From Paramesorhizobium endophyticum (lineage in GTDB: Bacteria; Pseudomonadota; Alphaproteobacteria; Rhizobiales; Rhizobiaceae), in contig NZ_BMHH01000019.1 in assembly GCF_014640615.1 (NCBI RefSeq), forward strand, positions 1 through 64,000: DNA of 64,000 bases, given 5' to 3'. The position numbers and the translations under genes are program-made. The first letter of the stretch is position 1, and the number at the start of each line of letters is the position of its first letter. The notes under the pieces were generated by a model. It was not told where the DNA came from. It searched no databases and worked only from the letters and a program-made list of their open reading frames with translations. This document shows positions 42,326 to 51,725 of this stretch, piece after piece.

Positions 42326-45300
42326 ATGGCCTACCGGATCGATATGAACGCCCGCAATCGCTTTAGTGAGAACGGGGATACCGCAACGCCAATCCCCTCA
42401 GAGCAGGGTGAGGCATTCCGGCGCGATATCGCGCTCGTCCTCCGCGAACTAGCAGACAGGGACCGTAACGGCAAGGATCAGGCGGAACTTGGCGACCGCG
42501 TTTTCATCGTGGAAGCAGGCGACACGCTGGAGAAAATTGCGCGCGAAAACCACGTCGATCTGGCCGAGGCGCTCGCGATCAACGCAGACGAAATCAACCG
42601 CAATGGCGATCTCATCCATCCCGGCGATATCATCATCCTGCCAGCGCCTGAGCCTGAGATCGTCGCAGATACATCCGTTGATCTAACCGGAAAGCCGGCC
42701 GGAGAGGATGCATTCATCGATTCGCTTTACGAACGCGGCAATAAGGTCGAATACAGCGAACCGTCGGATGGTATCGACGCTGCCGCGGAGACGGCGGCGA
42801 TGGAGCAAGATGTCGCCGACTATCTCGCGGCCCTGCCGCCGGAAGCACGTCAGGCAGCGGCGCTGCGCCTTTCGCAGGCAGATTGGGTCGACGCAGGTCC
42901 GGCCGGCATTGCCGTCTCGAATGCCGTGGAAGCCGCCGGTCTGGAAACTGACCCTATCGAGGCATTTGCATCAGAGTTTTATGATCGCGGCAACGCACTG
43001 GAATATGCCGACCCATCGGCGTTGGTGGATCACAGCCGCGAAACCACCGCATTAGCCGACGACATCAATGCTTTCCTCGATACGCTGCCGGAAAGCGAGC
43101 GCCCCGGCGCGCTGCAAAACCTTTACGACCGCGATTGGAGGGATGCAGGCCCGTCCCAGATTGCAATCGAACAAGCGGCTGCAACGTCTGGAATCCCATT
43201 GGCGAGCACCGGGCATAATGGCCCTCAAGCAGAAGCCCAGATTCGCGCCGTTGTCGATAATGCCCGAGCGGCTGGCGATGATCCCGTTGCGCAGTTTAAG
43301 GCCTTTGCCGAAAGCTACAAAAACGCTTCGCCCGAAATGCAGTCAATGCTGCTGCATACTGGCTACGGCTACGATTTTATCAATGCGATAGCCGGTCACG
43401 CGACCGAACCTCTCGGCAATTTCGATCCATCGGTGGACAACCAGTCGAAGCCGTTTGAAACCTTCGGCCGCCTCGATCGCCTGACCGATGGCGTCCCACC
43501 GGAACTAGCCGCCGCGCTTGTCTCTCAAACCACACCCGAAATCGAACGCGCGAACAGCCTCTATATGGAGCAGACAGGCTTTTCCATGCTCGGCACCGGC
43601 GGCGTCGAGGCCATGTTGAAGGTAGCTGGGCGGATCGAGGGAACGTCACGCGGCGACAGCACCATAGAAAGCTGGGCCGATATGGGCTTCTATGCCCAGC
43701 ATGAGCTCTCGCAGAGCATCGGCACGGGTGGCAGCCTGACATATGGCCTGGAATATTCGGAACGTATGGGTTCGGACACGACGGTGCTGGAGCAGGAAAT
43801 TCTGCCCGGTGTCCAGCAAACCCAGACCGCGACCAATAGCGCCGTCGATGCATACTCGGCCCATATGGAAGAGCTTCGCTGGCTTATCGAAAATCACGGC
43901 GACACCATGTCGCCTGACGAGTTGCAGAGGGCGATCGACAACTACAAAACCACAATGGACAAGCCCGAGGACGGGCGCACGGAAGGCGCCTGGACACAGA
44001 CCGAAAAGCAGCTTCAGGATGAAGTCTCCAAGCATGGAGAGACGCTTCTGAATCAGATAACGCAGCTCGGAGCCTTCCCCGACGAGCCCGCCGAACAGAA
44101 GGCGCTCATCGACAAGGAAATTGAAAGCATCCTCAACGATGACCGCTCTTATCTGGCAATCCAGACGGCGTTGCGCACCAATCCCGAGTTGCTTGACAGC
44201 CCGGCCGTATTGAACTTCGCCAGCCGGCAAGCACGACTGACAGACCGCGGCCGCAAACTGGTCGAGGAAATTTTCACTCAATATGTGCAGCGGGACATCC
44301 TGCCGAAGATCGCCGATTTCAAACCTGGCGATGCCGCCAGCATGGCAGAGATCCGCGACGGCCTGGAAAAATTCAGGGACGGCAAATTCGCCACGCTACT
44401 CGGCGTCACCGAAAAGGACATGAACAAGGCGATCGACGCGATCGAAGCGTCGCTGCCCGAAGCGGGCGACACGGAAGCCGTCACCCGGCAGAAAATGCAG
44501 GATCTGGATACAAGGCTGAGGGAACTCGACAGCCACCAGCAAAGCGGGGTGCGCACCTTCTCAAGTTCCACGATTCCTGGCCAGTTGCTCCGGACAATCG
44601 GCGCCAGCGCATCTGCAGTCGGCCTCATGAACTCCGCCGAAGCGGCGTTCACCACGCCAAATGTCGAAACTATTCTGAAAGCAACCTTCGATGCGGCAGG
44701 TCTAGCGCAGCGCTCGATTGAAATCGGCCGGGGTCTCGACATGATCTCGCCCGATTCCTTCGCAGCCCGCTATTTCGACGGCAGCCTCAGGCCCGGCACT
44801 AAATTCCTTGGAGCCGTCGGATCTGTCTTTGACGGGGTCAATTCCTACCAGGCTTTTGCGGGGGGGGATCCACTGATGGGGGGGATTCATGCCGCAACGG
44901 CAGCCGGCGGCCTCGCTGCAACATTCGGTGCCGGCACGATCGCCGGGCCGATCGGCCTAGGAGTCGTCATTCTCGGCGTCGGCGCATCTATGATTGTGGA
45001 AGACGTTCGCGAAAACAACAAATACGAGACTGCGCGTTCGGCAGAGTTCCTTGACACGTCGGAGCTCAGCACGGCCGCTTCGCAGGCGCTGATCGACAAC
45101 AGCGGCGACGGCCATAGCCCCGTCCCCCTTCTTGTCGAATATGCCAAGCAAAAAGGTTTCGACCTTGAGGATGCCGCGCATCGCATAATCTTCACCAACT
45201 GGCTTAACGATATGTCGGCAGAGCAATTGGCGACGTTGCGCGACAATCTGCATCACACGATCGACGAATTCGGCGGCAACGCAACCAAATTGGAGCCGAC

Positions 45301-45487
45301 AGCCGCAGACGATTATAATTATACAAGCGACATTCTTTATAATCAGGAAGTCGTTACCCCGAGACAGACCTTTTTCGGCGAGCGCTTCTATGTCGAAGAT
45401 GGCGACGCGTCACCGAGTTCCGTAACCCAGATCGACATTGCCCTTAACACGCTCGGGATACCGGAACTGGCTCTGCCGGTGTCTTGA
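42326..45487 (+). CDS. Large LysM and repeat protein, candidate translocator or effector
   Basis: A 1053-residue protein without a signal peptide. Order: polar N-terminus, a LysM peptidoglycan-binding motif at about 58-107 (IVEAGDTLEKIARENHVDLA...LIHPGDIIILP), then a tandem module of about 80 residues (128-206, FIDSLYERGNKVEYSEPSDG; 211-287, FASEFYDRGNALEYADPSAL). A long helical middle follows, then a glycine/alanine-rich hydrophobic segment near residue 860 (GGLAATFGAGTIAGPIGLGV) and a polar tail. The absent signal, operon position and late hydrophobic segment fit a type III substrate inserting in membranes. I know no named family for the whole protein. Confidence 0.8.
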   Translation: MAYRIDMNARNRFSENGDTATPIPSEQGEAFRRDIALVLRELADRDRNGKDQAELGDRVFIVEAGDTLEKIARENHVDLAEALAINADEINRNGDLIHPGDIIILPAPEPEIVADTSVDLTGKPAGEDAFIDSLYERGNKVEYSEPSDGIDAAAETAAMEQDVADYLAALPPEARQAAALRLSQADWVDAGPAGIAVSNAVEAAGLETDPIEAFASEFYDRGNALEYADPSALVDHSRETTALADDINAFLDTLPESERPGALQNLYDRDWRDAGPSQIAIEQAAATSGIPLASTGHNGPQAEAQIRAVVDNARAAGDDPVAQFKAFAESYKNASPEMQSMLLHTGYGYDFINAIAGHATEPLGNFDPSVDNQSKPFETFGRLDRLTDGVPPELAAALVSQTTPEIERANSLYMEQTGFSMLGTGGVEAMLKVAGRIEGTSRGDSTIESWADMGFYAQHELSQSIGTGGSLTYGLEYSERMGSDTTVLEQEILPGVQQTQTATNSAVDAYSAHMEELRWLIENHGDTMSPDELQRAIDNYKTTMDKPEDGRTEGAWTQTEKQLQDEVSKHGETLLNQITQLGAFPDEPAEQKALIDKEIESILNDDRSYLAIQTALRTNPELLDSPAVLNFASRQARLTDRGRKLVEEIFTQYVQRDILPKIADFKPGDAASMAEIRDGLEKFRDGKFATLLGVTEKDMNKAIDAIEASLPEAGDTEAVTRQKMQDLDTRLRELDSHQQSGVRTFSSSTIPGQLLRTIGASASAVGLMNSAEAAFTTPNVETILKATFDAAGLAQRSIEIGRGLDMISPDSFAARYFDGSLRPGTKFLGAVGSVFDGVNSYQAFAGGDPLMGGIHAATAAGGLAATFGAGTIAGPIGLGVVILGVGASMIVEDVRENNKYETARSAEFLDTSELSTAASQALIDNSGDGHSPVPLLVEYAKQKGFDLEDAAHRIIFTNWLNDMSAEQLATLRDNLHHTIDEFGGNATKLEPTAADDYNYTSDILYNQEVVTPRQTFFGERFYVEDGDASPSSVTQIDIALNTLGIPELALPVS

Positions 45488-45527
45488 CGACGCGGCGGCG
45501 CCCCCCGCGCCTTTGGAAATTGAAAGC

Positions 45528-45565
45528 CAACGCTTTGCATCTTTGTACGAAGATGCAGAGCGTTG
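45528..45565 (+). terminator. Hairpin 40 bp after the large LysM gene
   Basis: CAACGCTTTGCATCTT (45528-45543) pairs with AAGATGCAGAGCGTTG (45550-45565) at 15 of 16 positions, around a six-base loop. It has no T-run. It probably ends or protects the plus-strand transcript. Confidence 0.5.
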
Positions 45566-45726
45566 CGCTATGATGTCCATGCAAGGGCCTTTGCCGCTGA
45601 GCTCACTTCCAATGTGGTATAAGCGGGATGCCGGAACCCAGCGTCCACGCCGCCATTCGAAGCGTTGCAAAAATCGGAGGCAGCGCGGTATACAAAGCCC
45701 GCCTCGACAAAATAGCTTAAAACAAG

Positions 45727-45748
45727 AAAGGGGCCTGTCGGCCCCTTT
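45727..45748. terminator. Bidirectional terminator between the two large genes
   Basis: AAAGGGGCC (45727-45735) and GGCCCCTTT (45740-45748) form a 9-bp GC-rich stem with A-rich and T-rich sides. It lies 44 bp after the stop of the minus-strand gene and serves both convergent transcripts. The rest of 45488-45792 shows no gene. Confidence 0.75.
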
Positions 45749-45792
45749 CCCCATAAGATCCAAAGCTCTATTGCACACGATTGTCGCGCTCG

Positions 45793-48700
45793 TTACGACA
45801 GACCTTCGCTCGTCTCGGGCCAGGCGTCATCCGGCACATCCCATATATCACCGTTCGGCACGCCATCGATTTCGTACTTCGTGAGATAGTCGCCGAGAAG
45901 CGAGCCGAAATTATTGGCCCTGGTTTGCTGTTTGCCTTCCTCAATCAAGCCGGGCAGGAACATGGCGATAGCGCCCACGCCGGCGGCCGCCAATCCAAGG
46001 ACACCGGCAACGCCGGCAATCGGGGCGAGCGCCGCCCGCACCGCAGCGGAACCGAACGCACCAACACCGCCTTCAATCGCCGAAGCAACGCCCGCCAATG
46101 CGCCGAGGGAGCCGGCGGTGATGTTGATACCGCCACTGACCAGATCGCCCTTGCGGATCGATTGAACGCCGTCGAAGATGCCATAGGCGCCCGCCACGAT
46201 GCCTGCGAGACCACCGAGGCCCTTTGCGGCATTTTCCCCGCGCGACCATTGGCTAACATAGTCCGCAAGTTGTGCATCGGACATCTTGCCGATTTTCTTG
46301 CCGAGAGAGCTATCCGGATGCTCCTCCGCCACTGTCTTCAAATAGTCCTTGTAAGCTTTGACGCCGCCTTCTGTCAGTAGCGTTGTCGTCATGACCGAAC
46401 CGGTTGTAATATCGACTATAGCTTTCTCGGTGAGATTCCCGCCGCTTTTTGCCCCTTTCGCAATGGTAACCCCGGCCATGAAGATACCGCTGACACCATG
46501 CAGAACACCCTTGTCGGAGAGGTGCTTCACGTCAGGATTTAGCCAATCCGATTTGAGTTCGGCCAGGGATTTGGTTCCCTGCCGCAGGACGTCCCAACTG
46601 CCTCGGATGCCGGCGAGTATCTGGTCGGCTGTGGCTGTCGTCCCATTCGGATTGGTCACAAGCTCCGGATTGTTTTTGATGACCTCTTCGATCAGCGCTT
46701 TAACCTTCGCCTCATCGAGTTCGTCCCCACCATTGACCCCAAACGCCGCTTTCAGATCTTCGAAGGACCCGTCTTTCAGGACATTGTCCTGCGCGATCCT
46801 GTTGAAGTTTTCGGTCAGCTGAGTATCGAACTTGCCGGTAAAGTCCGGGTCGAGCGCCGCGTTGTAAAGCGCTACCTCAGCACTGAACGCGCCGACCGCT
46901 TCTTCGAACGTATTGGATTCCATCAGTTCTTCCAGCCGTTTGCCGGAAGCCAGAGAATGCTCGTAGAAATCCTTGAATTCCTGCGCGTGCTTTGAAGAGC
47001 CGACCGCATCCTGGATTTCCGACGGATTCTTTATGCCGAGCACCTCCTGGTACAAGCTTGCCGACGTGAAGAATTCCGCAAGTGCCGCCTGCTGGTCAGT
47101 CTTGCCGTCTTTGGTATGCGTGTCCCAAAGACTGTCCAGCGACTTTCCGTTTTTAATCTCGTTGTCGTAGGTACTCTGCAGCGCGTCCTTGAGACCCTTG
47201 TTCTCATCCAGCAGCTCAGCCATCTGCTTGGCATTGCTTTCATTGAGGTATTTTACAACCTCGGGATCGCTTTCAAGAATGCTGATATGCTCGTTGATGT
47301 CTTTAAGCACTTCGTTCGGGTCCGGATGCGTGCGCGCGCGGTTGGAGATAGCGACCTTGCCGTAATCATCGCCCCACATGCCCGCCTCGGCACCCTTGAT
47401 GACGAGTTGCTGCGCGGCCAGAAGCTCCTGAAGCGCCGCGGCCTTTTCCTCCGCCGAGTACTTGTCCGGATTCTCGAAGATATCCTTGTTCAGCTTGCTC
47501 GTGTCCACTTCGCCCGTCACGTTTCCGTTGATTGCATCGGACAGGAATATGATGCCCGACCCGGCATCCTTGGGTGCCTGGGTCTTGAGCCAGTTCGATA
47601 TGTCATCCGAGCTGACTTCGCCGTCTGGCTTGAATTTCAACGGATCTGCCGCGGTCTCGAGCTTGGTGAACGCGCCGGTCTGCGACCAGAAATTCAGCGC
47701 TTCCTTGAAATCATCGCTGATCTGCGGATTTTCATCCAAATATTTCTTCAGGTCATCCGCCGTGAGGTTGCCATCAGCGCCGGTCTTGCCTTTGATGGCG
47801 TCATAGTTCTCGCCGATGATGGCTGCGTATTTTGCGATAGTCTTGGATGTTTCGTCCGCGTCCGGGTTTGCCTTGAGGAAATCCTTGTAGCTGCCGATAT
47901 CTTCCGTTTTCTTCACATCCGGAAGCGTCTCGAAACCGTACTTTCCGAAGTCCTGAAGCCTGCCGGCTTCCGTGCCATGCTTAGCCTCGCCACTATTGGT
48001 GAAGCCATCTATGCTTGTGTTCGAGACATCGCCTCCGTACTGCGCGTTGCCCTTGTCGTCGTACATGGTTATCCGGTCGAGGACCTGGATGGCGCGATAG
48101 GCAGCATCGGCATCCTTCTCGAAATCACCGACGCGCTCCTTGAGCATATCCTTGATGCCACTCTGGTTGCCGAGATTCTTCAGCACCGGATTGTCGTCGA
48201 TGATGTCCTGCGCGGAGCGCTTGTCGTCTTCCGGCAGCTCCCACTTTATGCCCGCCTTTTCTGCGGCTTCGCGCGCTTCCTTGTTGCCTCCGACCGTATC
48301 GGGATTGATCATCTCGCCCTTCAAGGCGGAGAAACCATACTTGCCGAAGTCTTGCAGGCGGCCGGCTTCCGTGTGCGGCTTGGCCTCACCGCTGTTGGTG
48401 AATCCATCGATACTGCCATTGCCGACATCGCCACCCACGATATCCTTGCCATTGGCGTCGAACTGCTCGACATGCTCGAGAACCTGGACCGCGCGGTACG
48501 CGGCATCTGCGTCATGCTCAAAGTCGCCGACGCGCTCCTTGAGCATGTCCTTGACATCGCTCTGATTGCCAAGATTCCTCAGCAGAGGGCTCCCGTTAAT
48601 GATGTCTTCGGCCGAGCGGTCGTCATCTTCCGGCCGTTCCCACTGGATGCCGAGCTCTTCGGCCTGCTTGCGCGCTTCAGGATCGTCTGCCGCGGAGGTC

Positions 48701-49158
48701 ACATCGGCGAGCTCGCCCTTAAGGTTCGAAAACCCATACTTTCCGAAATCCTGGAGACGTCCGGCCTCTGTGCCGTTCCTCGCTTCCTGATCCCGCGTGA
48801 AGCCGTCGATGCGGCCATTGCCAATATCGTTGCTTGCCAAGCGATTTCCGCTGCTATCGAATGTCTCGATATGTTCAAGTACCTGTTCCGCGCGATAAGC
48901 TGCGTCCGCGTCGGTTTCGATGTCGCCGCCAACCCTCGCCTCCAGTGATTCCCGGACGCCCGCCTGGTTGCCGAGATCGCGCAGCAGGGGATTGCTGTTA
49001 ATGATGTCCTCTGCGGAACGATTGTCCCCTGCCGGCCGTTCCCAGCGTATACCAGCCTCCTCGGCTTGCCTTTTGGCCTCTTCCCACGCGGCGACATTAT
49101 TTGGGTCTACTGAACTTGGATCAATAGGGCTCGAAGGTTTGCTGGTAACTTTCGACAT
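45793..49158 (-). CDS. HrpF/NopX-type repeat protein, putative type III translocon component
   Basis: A 1121-residue protein without signal peptide. The N-terminal part holds three repeats with a period near 132 residues (about 27-147, 161-280, 295-412). Each has RSAEDIIN-type and NPLLRDLGNQ-type motifs, DADAAYRAxQVLEH, a DxxGN...DGF loop reminiscent of calcium loops, and EAGRLQDFGKYGF. These resemble the repeats of HrpF/NopX, translocon proteins of plant-associated bacteria. The C-terminal 300 residues contain Gly/Ala-rich hydrophobic segments (GLGGLAGIVAGAYGIFDGVQ, VAGVLGLAAAGVGAIAMFLP) that could insert in host membrane. The start at 49158 has AGGAGAGG nearby; the longer frame was rejected. 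It is twice the usual HrpF length. Confidence 0.82.
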   Translation of the reverse strand: MSKVTSKPSSPIDPSSVDPNNVAAWEEAKRQAEEAGIRWERPAGDNRSAEDIINSNPLLRDLGNQAGVRESLEARVGGDIETDADAAYRAEQVLEHIETFDSSGNRLASNDIGNGRIDGFTRDQEARNGTEAGRLQDFGKYGFSNLKGELADVTSAADDPEARKQAEELGIQWERPEDDDRSAEDIINGSPLLRNLGNQSDVKDMLKERVGDFEHDADAAYRAVQVLEHVEQFDANGKDIVGGDVGNGSIDGFTNSGEAKPHTEAGRLQDFGKYGFSALKGEMINPDTVGGNKEAREAAEKAGIKWELPEDDKRSAQDIIDDNPVLKNLGNQSGIKDMLKERVGDFEKDADAAYRAIQVLDRITMYDDKGNAQYGGDVSNTSIDGFTNSGEAKHGTEAGRLQDFGKYGFETLPDVKKTEDIGSYKDFLKANPDADETSKTIAKYAAIIGENYDAIKGKTGADGNLTADDLKKYLDENPQISDDFKEALNFWSQTGAFTKLETAADPLKFKPDGEVSSDDISNWLKTQAPKDAGSGIIFLSDAINGNVTGEVDTSKLNKDIFENPDKYSAEEKAAALQELLAAQQLVIKGAEAGMWGDDYGKVAISNRARTHPDPNEVLKDINEHISILESDPEVVKYLNESNAKQMAELLDENKGLKDALQSTYDNEIKNGKSLDSLWDTHTKDGKTDQQAALAEFFTSASLYQEVLGIKNPSEIQDAVGSSKHAQEFKDFYEHSLASGKRLEELMESNTFEEAVGAFSAEVALYNAALDPDFTGKFDTQLTENFNRIAQDNVLKDGSFEDLKAAFGVNGGDELDEAKVKALIEEVIKNNPELVTNPNGTTATADQILAGIRGSWDVLRQGTKSLAELKSDWLNPDVKHLSDKGVLHGVSGIFMAGVTIAKGAKSGGNLTEKAIVDITTGSVMTTTLLTEGGVKAYKDYLKTVAEEHPDSSLGKKIGKMSDAQLADYVSQWSRGENAAKGLGGLAGIVAGAYGIFDGVQSIRKGDLVSGGINITAGSLGALAGVASAIEGGVGAFGSAAVRAALAPIAGVAGVLGLAAAGVGAIAMFLPGLIEEGKQQTRANNFGSLLGDYLTKYEIDGVPNGDIWDVPDDAWPETSEGLS

Positions 49159-49984
49159 CGGCGCCTCTCCTATCGCTGTGACTTGCGGTCTGTTTCGAGT
49201 AAGGATTGCGTTAAGATTAGACACCGATGTGTGTACTGCCTGTGACACGCAGTTATTTATTGCGGATAAAATCTGGCCGGCCGCTACCTGGTATTTGCCA
49301 GATCCACATGGTGCACTCCGTGGGGAGGAGGAATCCGGCCAAGGCTCTTCAAGGAAGGCTCCTCTCCTCTGAGGACTTCGCCGGCGTGGGCCTCGGTTTC
49401 GTGATCGAAGGTCTGGCGGCGGCGGGGCGCCCCGTGCATACCCTGGCGGGGTTTGGCACCCCGGCAAGTTGTCCGTTCAAGGCTCGACCCCTCCGCATAG
49501 GTAAGAGCAACAGAAAGGAAATCAATTGCCTTACGAAGTGCTGCCGGCACTTAAATGATGGGGCCCCAAAACGATTTGCCGACTGCGAAAATACAAATTC
49601 GCCCCCGCTGGCCAGACACGTCGGGCGAACAAGAAAATTCATTCGTATTTGGGGAGTATTTTATAGAGATATACCGATTCATAGGAGCGAAGAATAAATA
49701 AATATGCCGGTCGCCTTGTTAGAACACCAATCGAGGCGTATATGTAAAACACGTTGATTTGGCCATTTGGCTTTCGCGGTGTCAGAGACTACGACCCGCC
49801 ATTCCATCACCGAATTCTCGACAGCGAATGCACAAGCGCCGATCCGGCGCGCATCTCGCTCTGTTTGAACTTGGGGCGAAGCCCAGTGCTGACCACGGAT
49901 GTACTGGCAGCAGCGGGATCGTTCCGGTTCGAATGGGAATGATGCAGGAAGCGCATCCGCGTCTCTCCTGCGGAGACCCGTACC
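49159..49984. other. Long intergenic region without a recognised gene
   Basis: 826 bp. The left part must hold the promoter of the HrpF-like gene. An imperfect inverted repeat (TTCGCCC at 49598-49604, GGGCGAA at 49623-49629) is followed by an AT-rich patch at about 49630-49750. Only short frames without motifs are present. Confidence 0.5.
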
Positions 49985-50248
49985 ATGACCACACGCACCA
50001 TGCATACGGTCGCCCGATTTTCGTCCGCGTTCCTGTTACCCGGCTTCGATGCCCCGCAGTCCGCTGGAGAATATCGTGTCGACCAAGACGAAGAGTCAAT
50101 CAACGCCTTATCCCGGCTTGCCTGGCGACGCGTCGCTGTCTTCGTCCACCTGCCGGCGTTAGCCATGCAGGTTCCAACGCAACAGATGGTGCCGGTCAAT
50201 CCGGCGGACATCGATGCCGCACTCGAAAAGGACCATGAATTTTTATGA
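49985..50248 (+). CDS. Hypothetical protein, 87 residues
   Basis: A small soluble protein (VARFSSAFLLPGFDAPQSAG, EYRVDQDEESINALSRLAWR, ending DAALEKDHEFL). The PAGxY/R-like start of known rhizobial small proteins is seen in LPGFDAPQSAGEYRVDQDEE. A GGAG site lies ten bases upstream, and the stop overlaps the next gene as ATGA. Function unknown. It opens a run of six small genes on the same strand. Confidence 0.65.
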   Translation: MTTRTMHTVARFSSAFLLPGFDAPQSAGEYRVDQDEESINALSRLAWRRVAVFVHLPALAMQVPTQQMVPVNPADIDAALEKDHEFL

Positions 50249-50568
50249 CAGCAACGAGCTTTTCACACCGCAGCCGGACGCTCCCGCGCGACACCGCAAC
50301 CCATCGCTTTGCAGTGGGCCAGTCTGTCCGCCTGAAGAGCGGTTTCGGAAGGCCGGCTTTGCCCGGGGACGTCTATCACATCACCGGCACGCTGCCGCCG
50401 CGCGGAGATTCACCTCAATACCGCATCCGCAACAACGACGAACGTCATGAGCGGGTGACGACGCAGGACAGTCTCGAGCCGGTCGGCATATGGCCGGCAG
50501 TCCACGGCGAAACTCTCATCGAAAGGACTTTCGGCCGTGGCCAAGGGACAGAAACGCAGCAATCGTGA
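50245..50568 (+). CDS. Hypothetical protein, 107 residues
   Basis: A small protein whose central part (FAVGQSVRLKSGFGRPALPG, DVYHITGTLPPRGDSPQYRI, RNNDERHERVTTQDSLEPV) looks like a compact beta domain; similar small proteins occur in Rhizobiales. It is coupled to the upstream gene by a four-base overlap. Function unknown. Confidence 0.7.
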   Translation: MTATSFSHRSRTLPRDTATHRFAVGQSVRLKSGFGRPALPGDVYHITGTLPPRGDSPQYRIRNNDERHERVTTQDSLEPVGIWPAVHGETLIERTFGRGQGTETQQS

Positions 50569-50674
50569 GATTAGAAAGCCGAAGCAGGAAAAGGCTCAGT
50601 CCAAACCTGAAAGCACGTTCGGCAACCAGATCAAGCCCGCCGCGAATGCCAACACCCCGCGCGGCAAAGGCTGA
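50537..50674 (+). CDS. Very short basic protein, 45 residues
   Basis: A GTG start at 50537, within the end of the preceding gene and with AAGGAC about ten bases upstream, opens a frame reading VAKGQKRSNREIRKPKQEKA, QSKPESTFGNQIKPAANANT, PRGKG. The strongly basic, Lys/Asn/Pro-rich composition is typical of a conserved small rhizobial protein whose function I do not know. It is below the usual length cut-off. Confidence 0.6.
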   Translation: MAKGQKRSNREIRKPKQEKAQSKPESTFGNQIKPAANANTPRGKG

Positions 50675-50712
50675 GAGCAGCACGCTGTGACAAAACGGGA
50701 GCGCGGGCATCA

Positions 50713-50937
50713 ATGAAGATCGTAATCGATTTTTACCGCACCCGGGACGTTGACGATGCACATGCGGTCGTCGCCCGAGAGACCGCAGAAGCTGCCGATC
50801 TTGGTGGCGCGATCGAGATTGCATGGCAGCTTTTGCGGACCCTCGACATGCCGCAGCAACCGGACGCGATGACGATTACCGACGCGAAGGGATTGACACT
50901 CTATTCAGGGCCCATCCCACGCCGAAGCAGCCAATGA
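50713..50937 (+). CDS. Hypothetical protein, 74 residues
   Basis: MKIVIDFYRTRDVDDAHAVV then ARETAEAADLGGAIEIAWQL and TITDAKGLTLYSGPIPR: an alpha/beta small protein with no known motif. It lies 38 bp after the 45-residue gene in the same run. Function unknown. Confidence 0.65.
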   Translation: MKIVIDFYRTRDVDDAHAVVARETAEAADLGGAIEIAWQLLRTLDMPQQPDAMTITDAKGLTLYSGPIPRRSSQ

Positions 50938-50952
50938 AGAAAGGCAGCAATA

Positions 50953-51282
50953 ATGAACTTCCCCAACAACGATACCGAGCGGGTACGCGATGCCATCGCG
51001 CTAAGCGCCGGGGAGAATGAAGGCGGTGAACTCAGTCGAGACCCTATGGACCATCAATACGGCCGCCGTATCGAAACGGATCGCTCCTGGACTATCTACC
51101 ACGTATTCACGGGTGTTCCAGCCCATGCAGATGGCCAGATCATGACCGGCCTCAGCCGCTCGGCAGCAACCGACGGCATGGTGTCGCTGAATCGTCGTAA
51201 TGAACGACGCCACAGAAATCAGGGTAGCCTGATGGCACACATCCAAATTGCACGATATTCAGCAGAGGAACGCCGACGGTGA
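50953..51282 (+). CDS. Hypothetical protein, 109 residues
   Basis: A mixed-charge soluble protein (GRRIETDRSWTIYHVFTGVP, GLSRSAATDGMVSLNRRNER) with an AAAGG ribosome site. The YHVFTGVPA...GLSxxxATxxMxSLNxRN pattern recurs in small rhizobial proteins. Its stop overlaps the DUF1488 gene as GTGA. Function unknown. Confidence 0.7.
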   Translation: MNFPNNDTERVRDAIALSAGENEGGELSRDPMDHQYGRRIETDRSWTIYHVFTGVPAHADGQIMTGLSRSAATDGMVSLNRRNERRHRNQGSLMAHIQIARYSAEERRR

Positions 51283-51542
51283 CCATCCAATTTCCCAACC
51301 GGAGTCGCAGCTTCGATGAAGTGCGCAACGCTGTCCGCTTCATCGGCCATGACGGCATGTTCGAGGTGCCGTTCTTCGTCGAGACCGCCGCGCTGGCGCA
51401 GCCCGGCAGGACGCAACTGTCCGAAGCGGATATTCTCACGGCTTTCGATGCGGCGCGCAACTCGATCCACAATGTCGCACGGGAAGCTTACTCTCATGGA
51501 CGTCGCACCTCCTATATGCTGACGGCCGCCGATTTCCGGTGA
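51279..51542 (+). CDS. DUF1488 family protein
   Basis: 87 residues with a GTG start overlapping the upstream stop. The DUF1488 pattern is clear: FPNRSRSFDEVRNAVRFIGH, then EVPFFVETAALAQ, EADILTAFDAARNSIHNVAR and YSHGRRTSYMLTAADF. DUF1488 proteins are small, conserved in alphaproteobacteria and of unknown function. It ends the run of small genes. Confidence 0.85.
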   Translation: MTIQFPNRSRSFDEVRNAVRFIGHDGMFEVPFFVETAALAQPGRTQLSEADILTAFDAARNSIHNVAREAYSHGRRTSYMLTAADFR

Positions 51543-51549
51543 CGATGTG

Positions 51550-51725
51550 ATCACACTGCCGATCAGCAGCCGACTGCATTGGTATGTTTCCTGTTGATCC
51601 ACGAAGACCGTGCGGCCAACATCAAGGTTCCGGAAGCAAATTTCACCGCCCCCGACGTTCCGGTATCGACCTACCGCGATCTCTTCGGCAACCGATGTCG
51701 CCGACCGGTCACGCCGGTCGGCGAT
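51550..51725 (+). pseudogene. Transglutaminase-like protein, N-terminal fragment
   Basis: The plus-strand frame reads ADQQPTALVCFLLIHEDRAA, then VPEANFTAPDVPVSTYRDLF and GNRCRRPVTPVGD. This follows the N-terminal domain of bacterial transglutaminase-like proteins, where the pattern PxVPxxTYxDxFGNRCxRxxAPxG is conserved. No start codon or catalytic Cys-His-Asp part follows; the likeness stops at about 51725. It is a degraded fragment. The remaining 51726-52430 shows no convincing gene. Confidence 0.6.
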
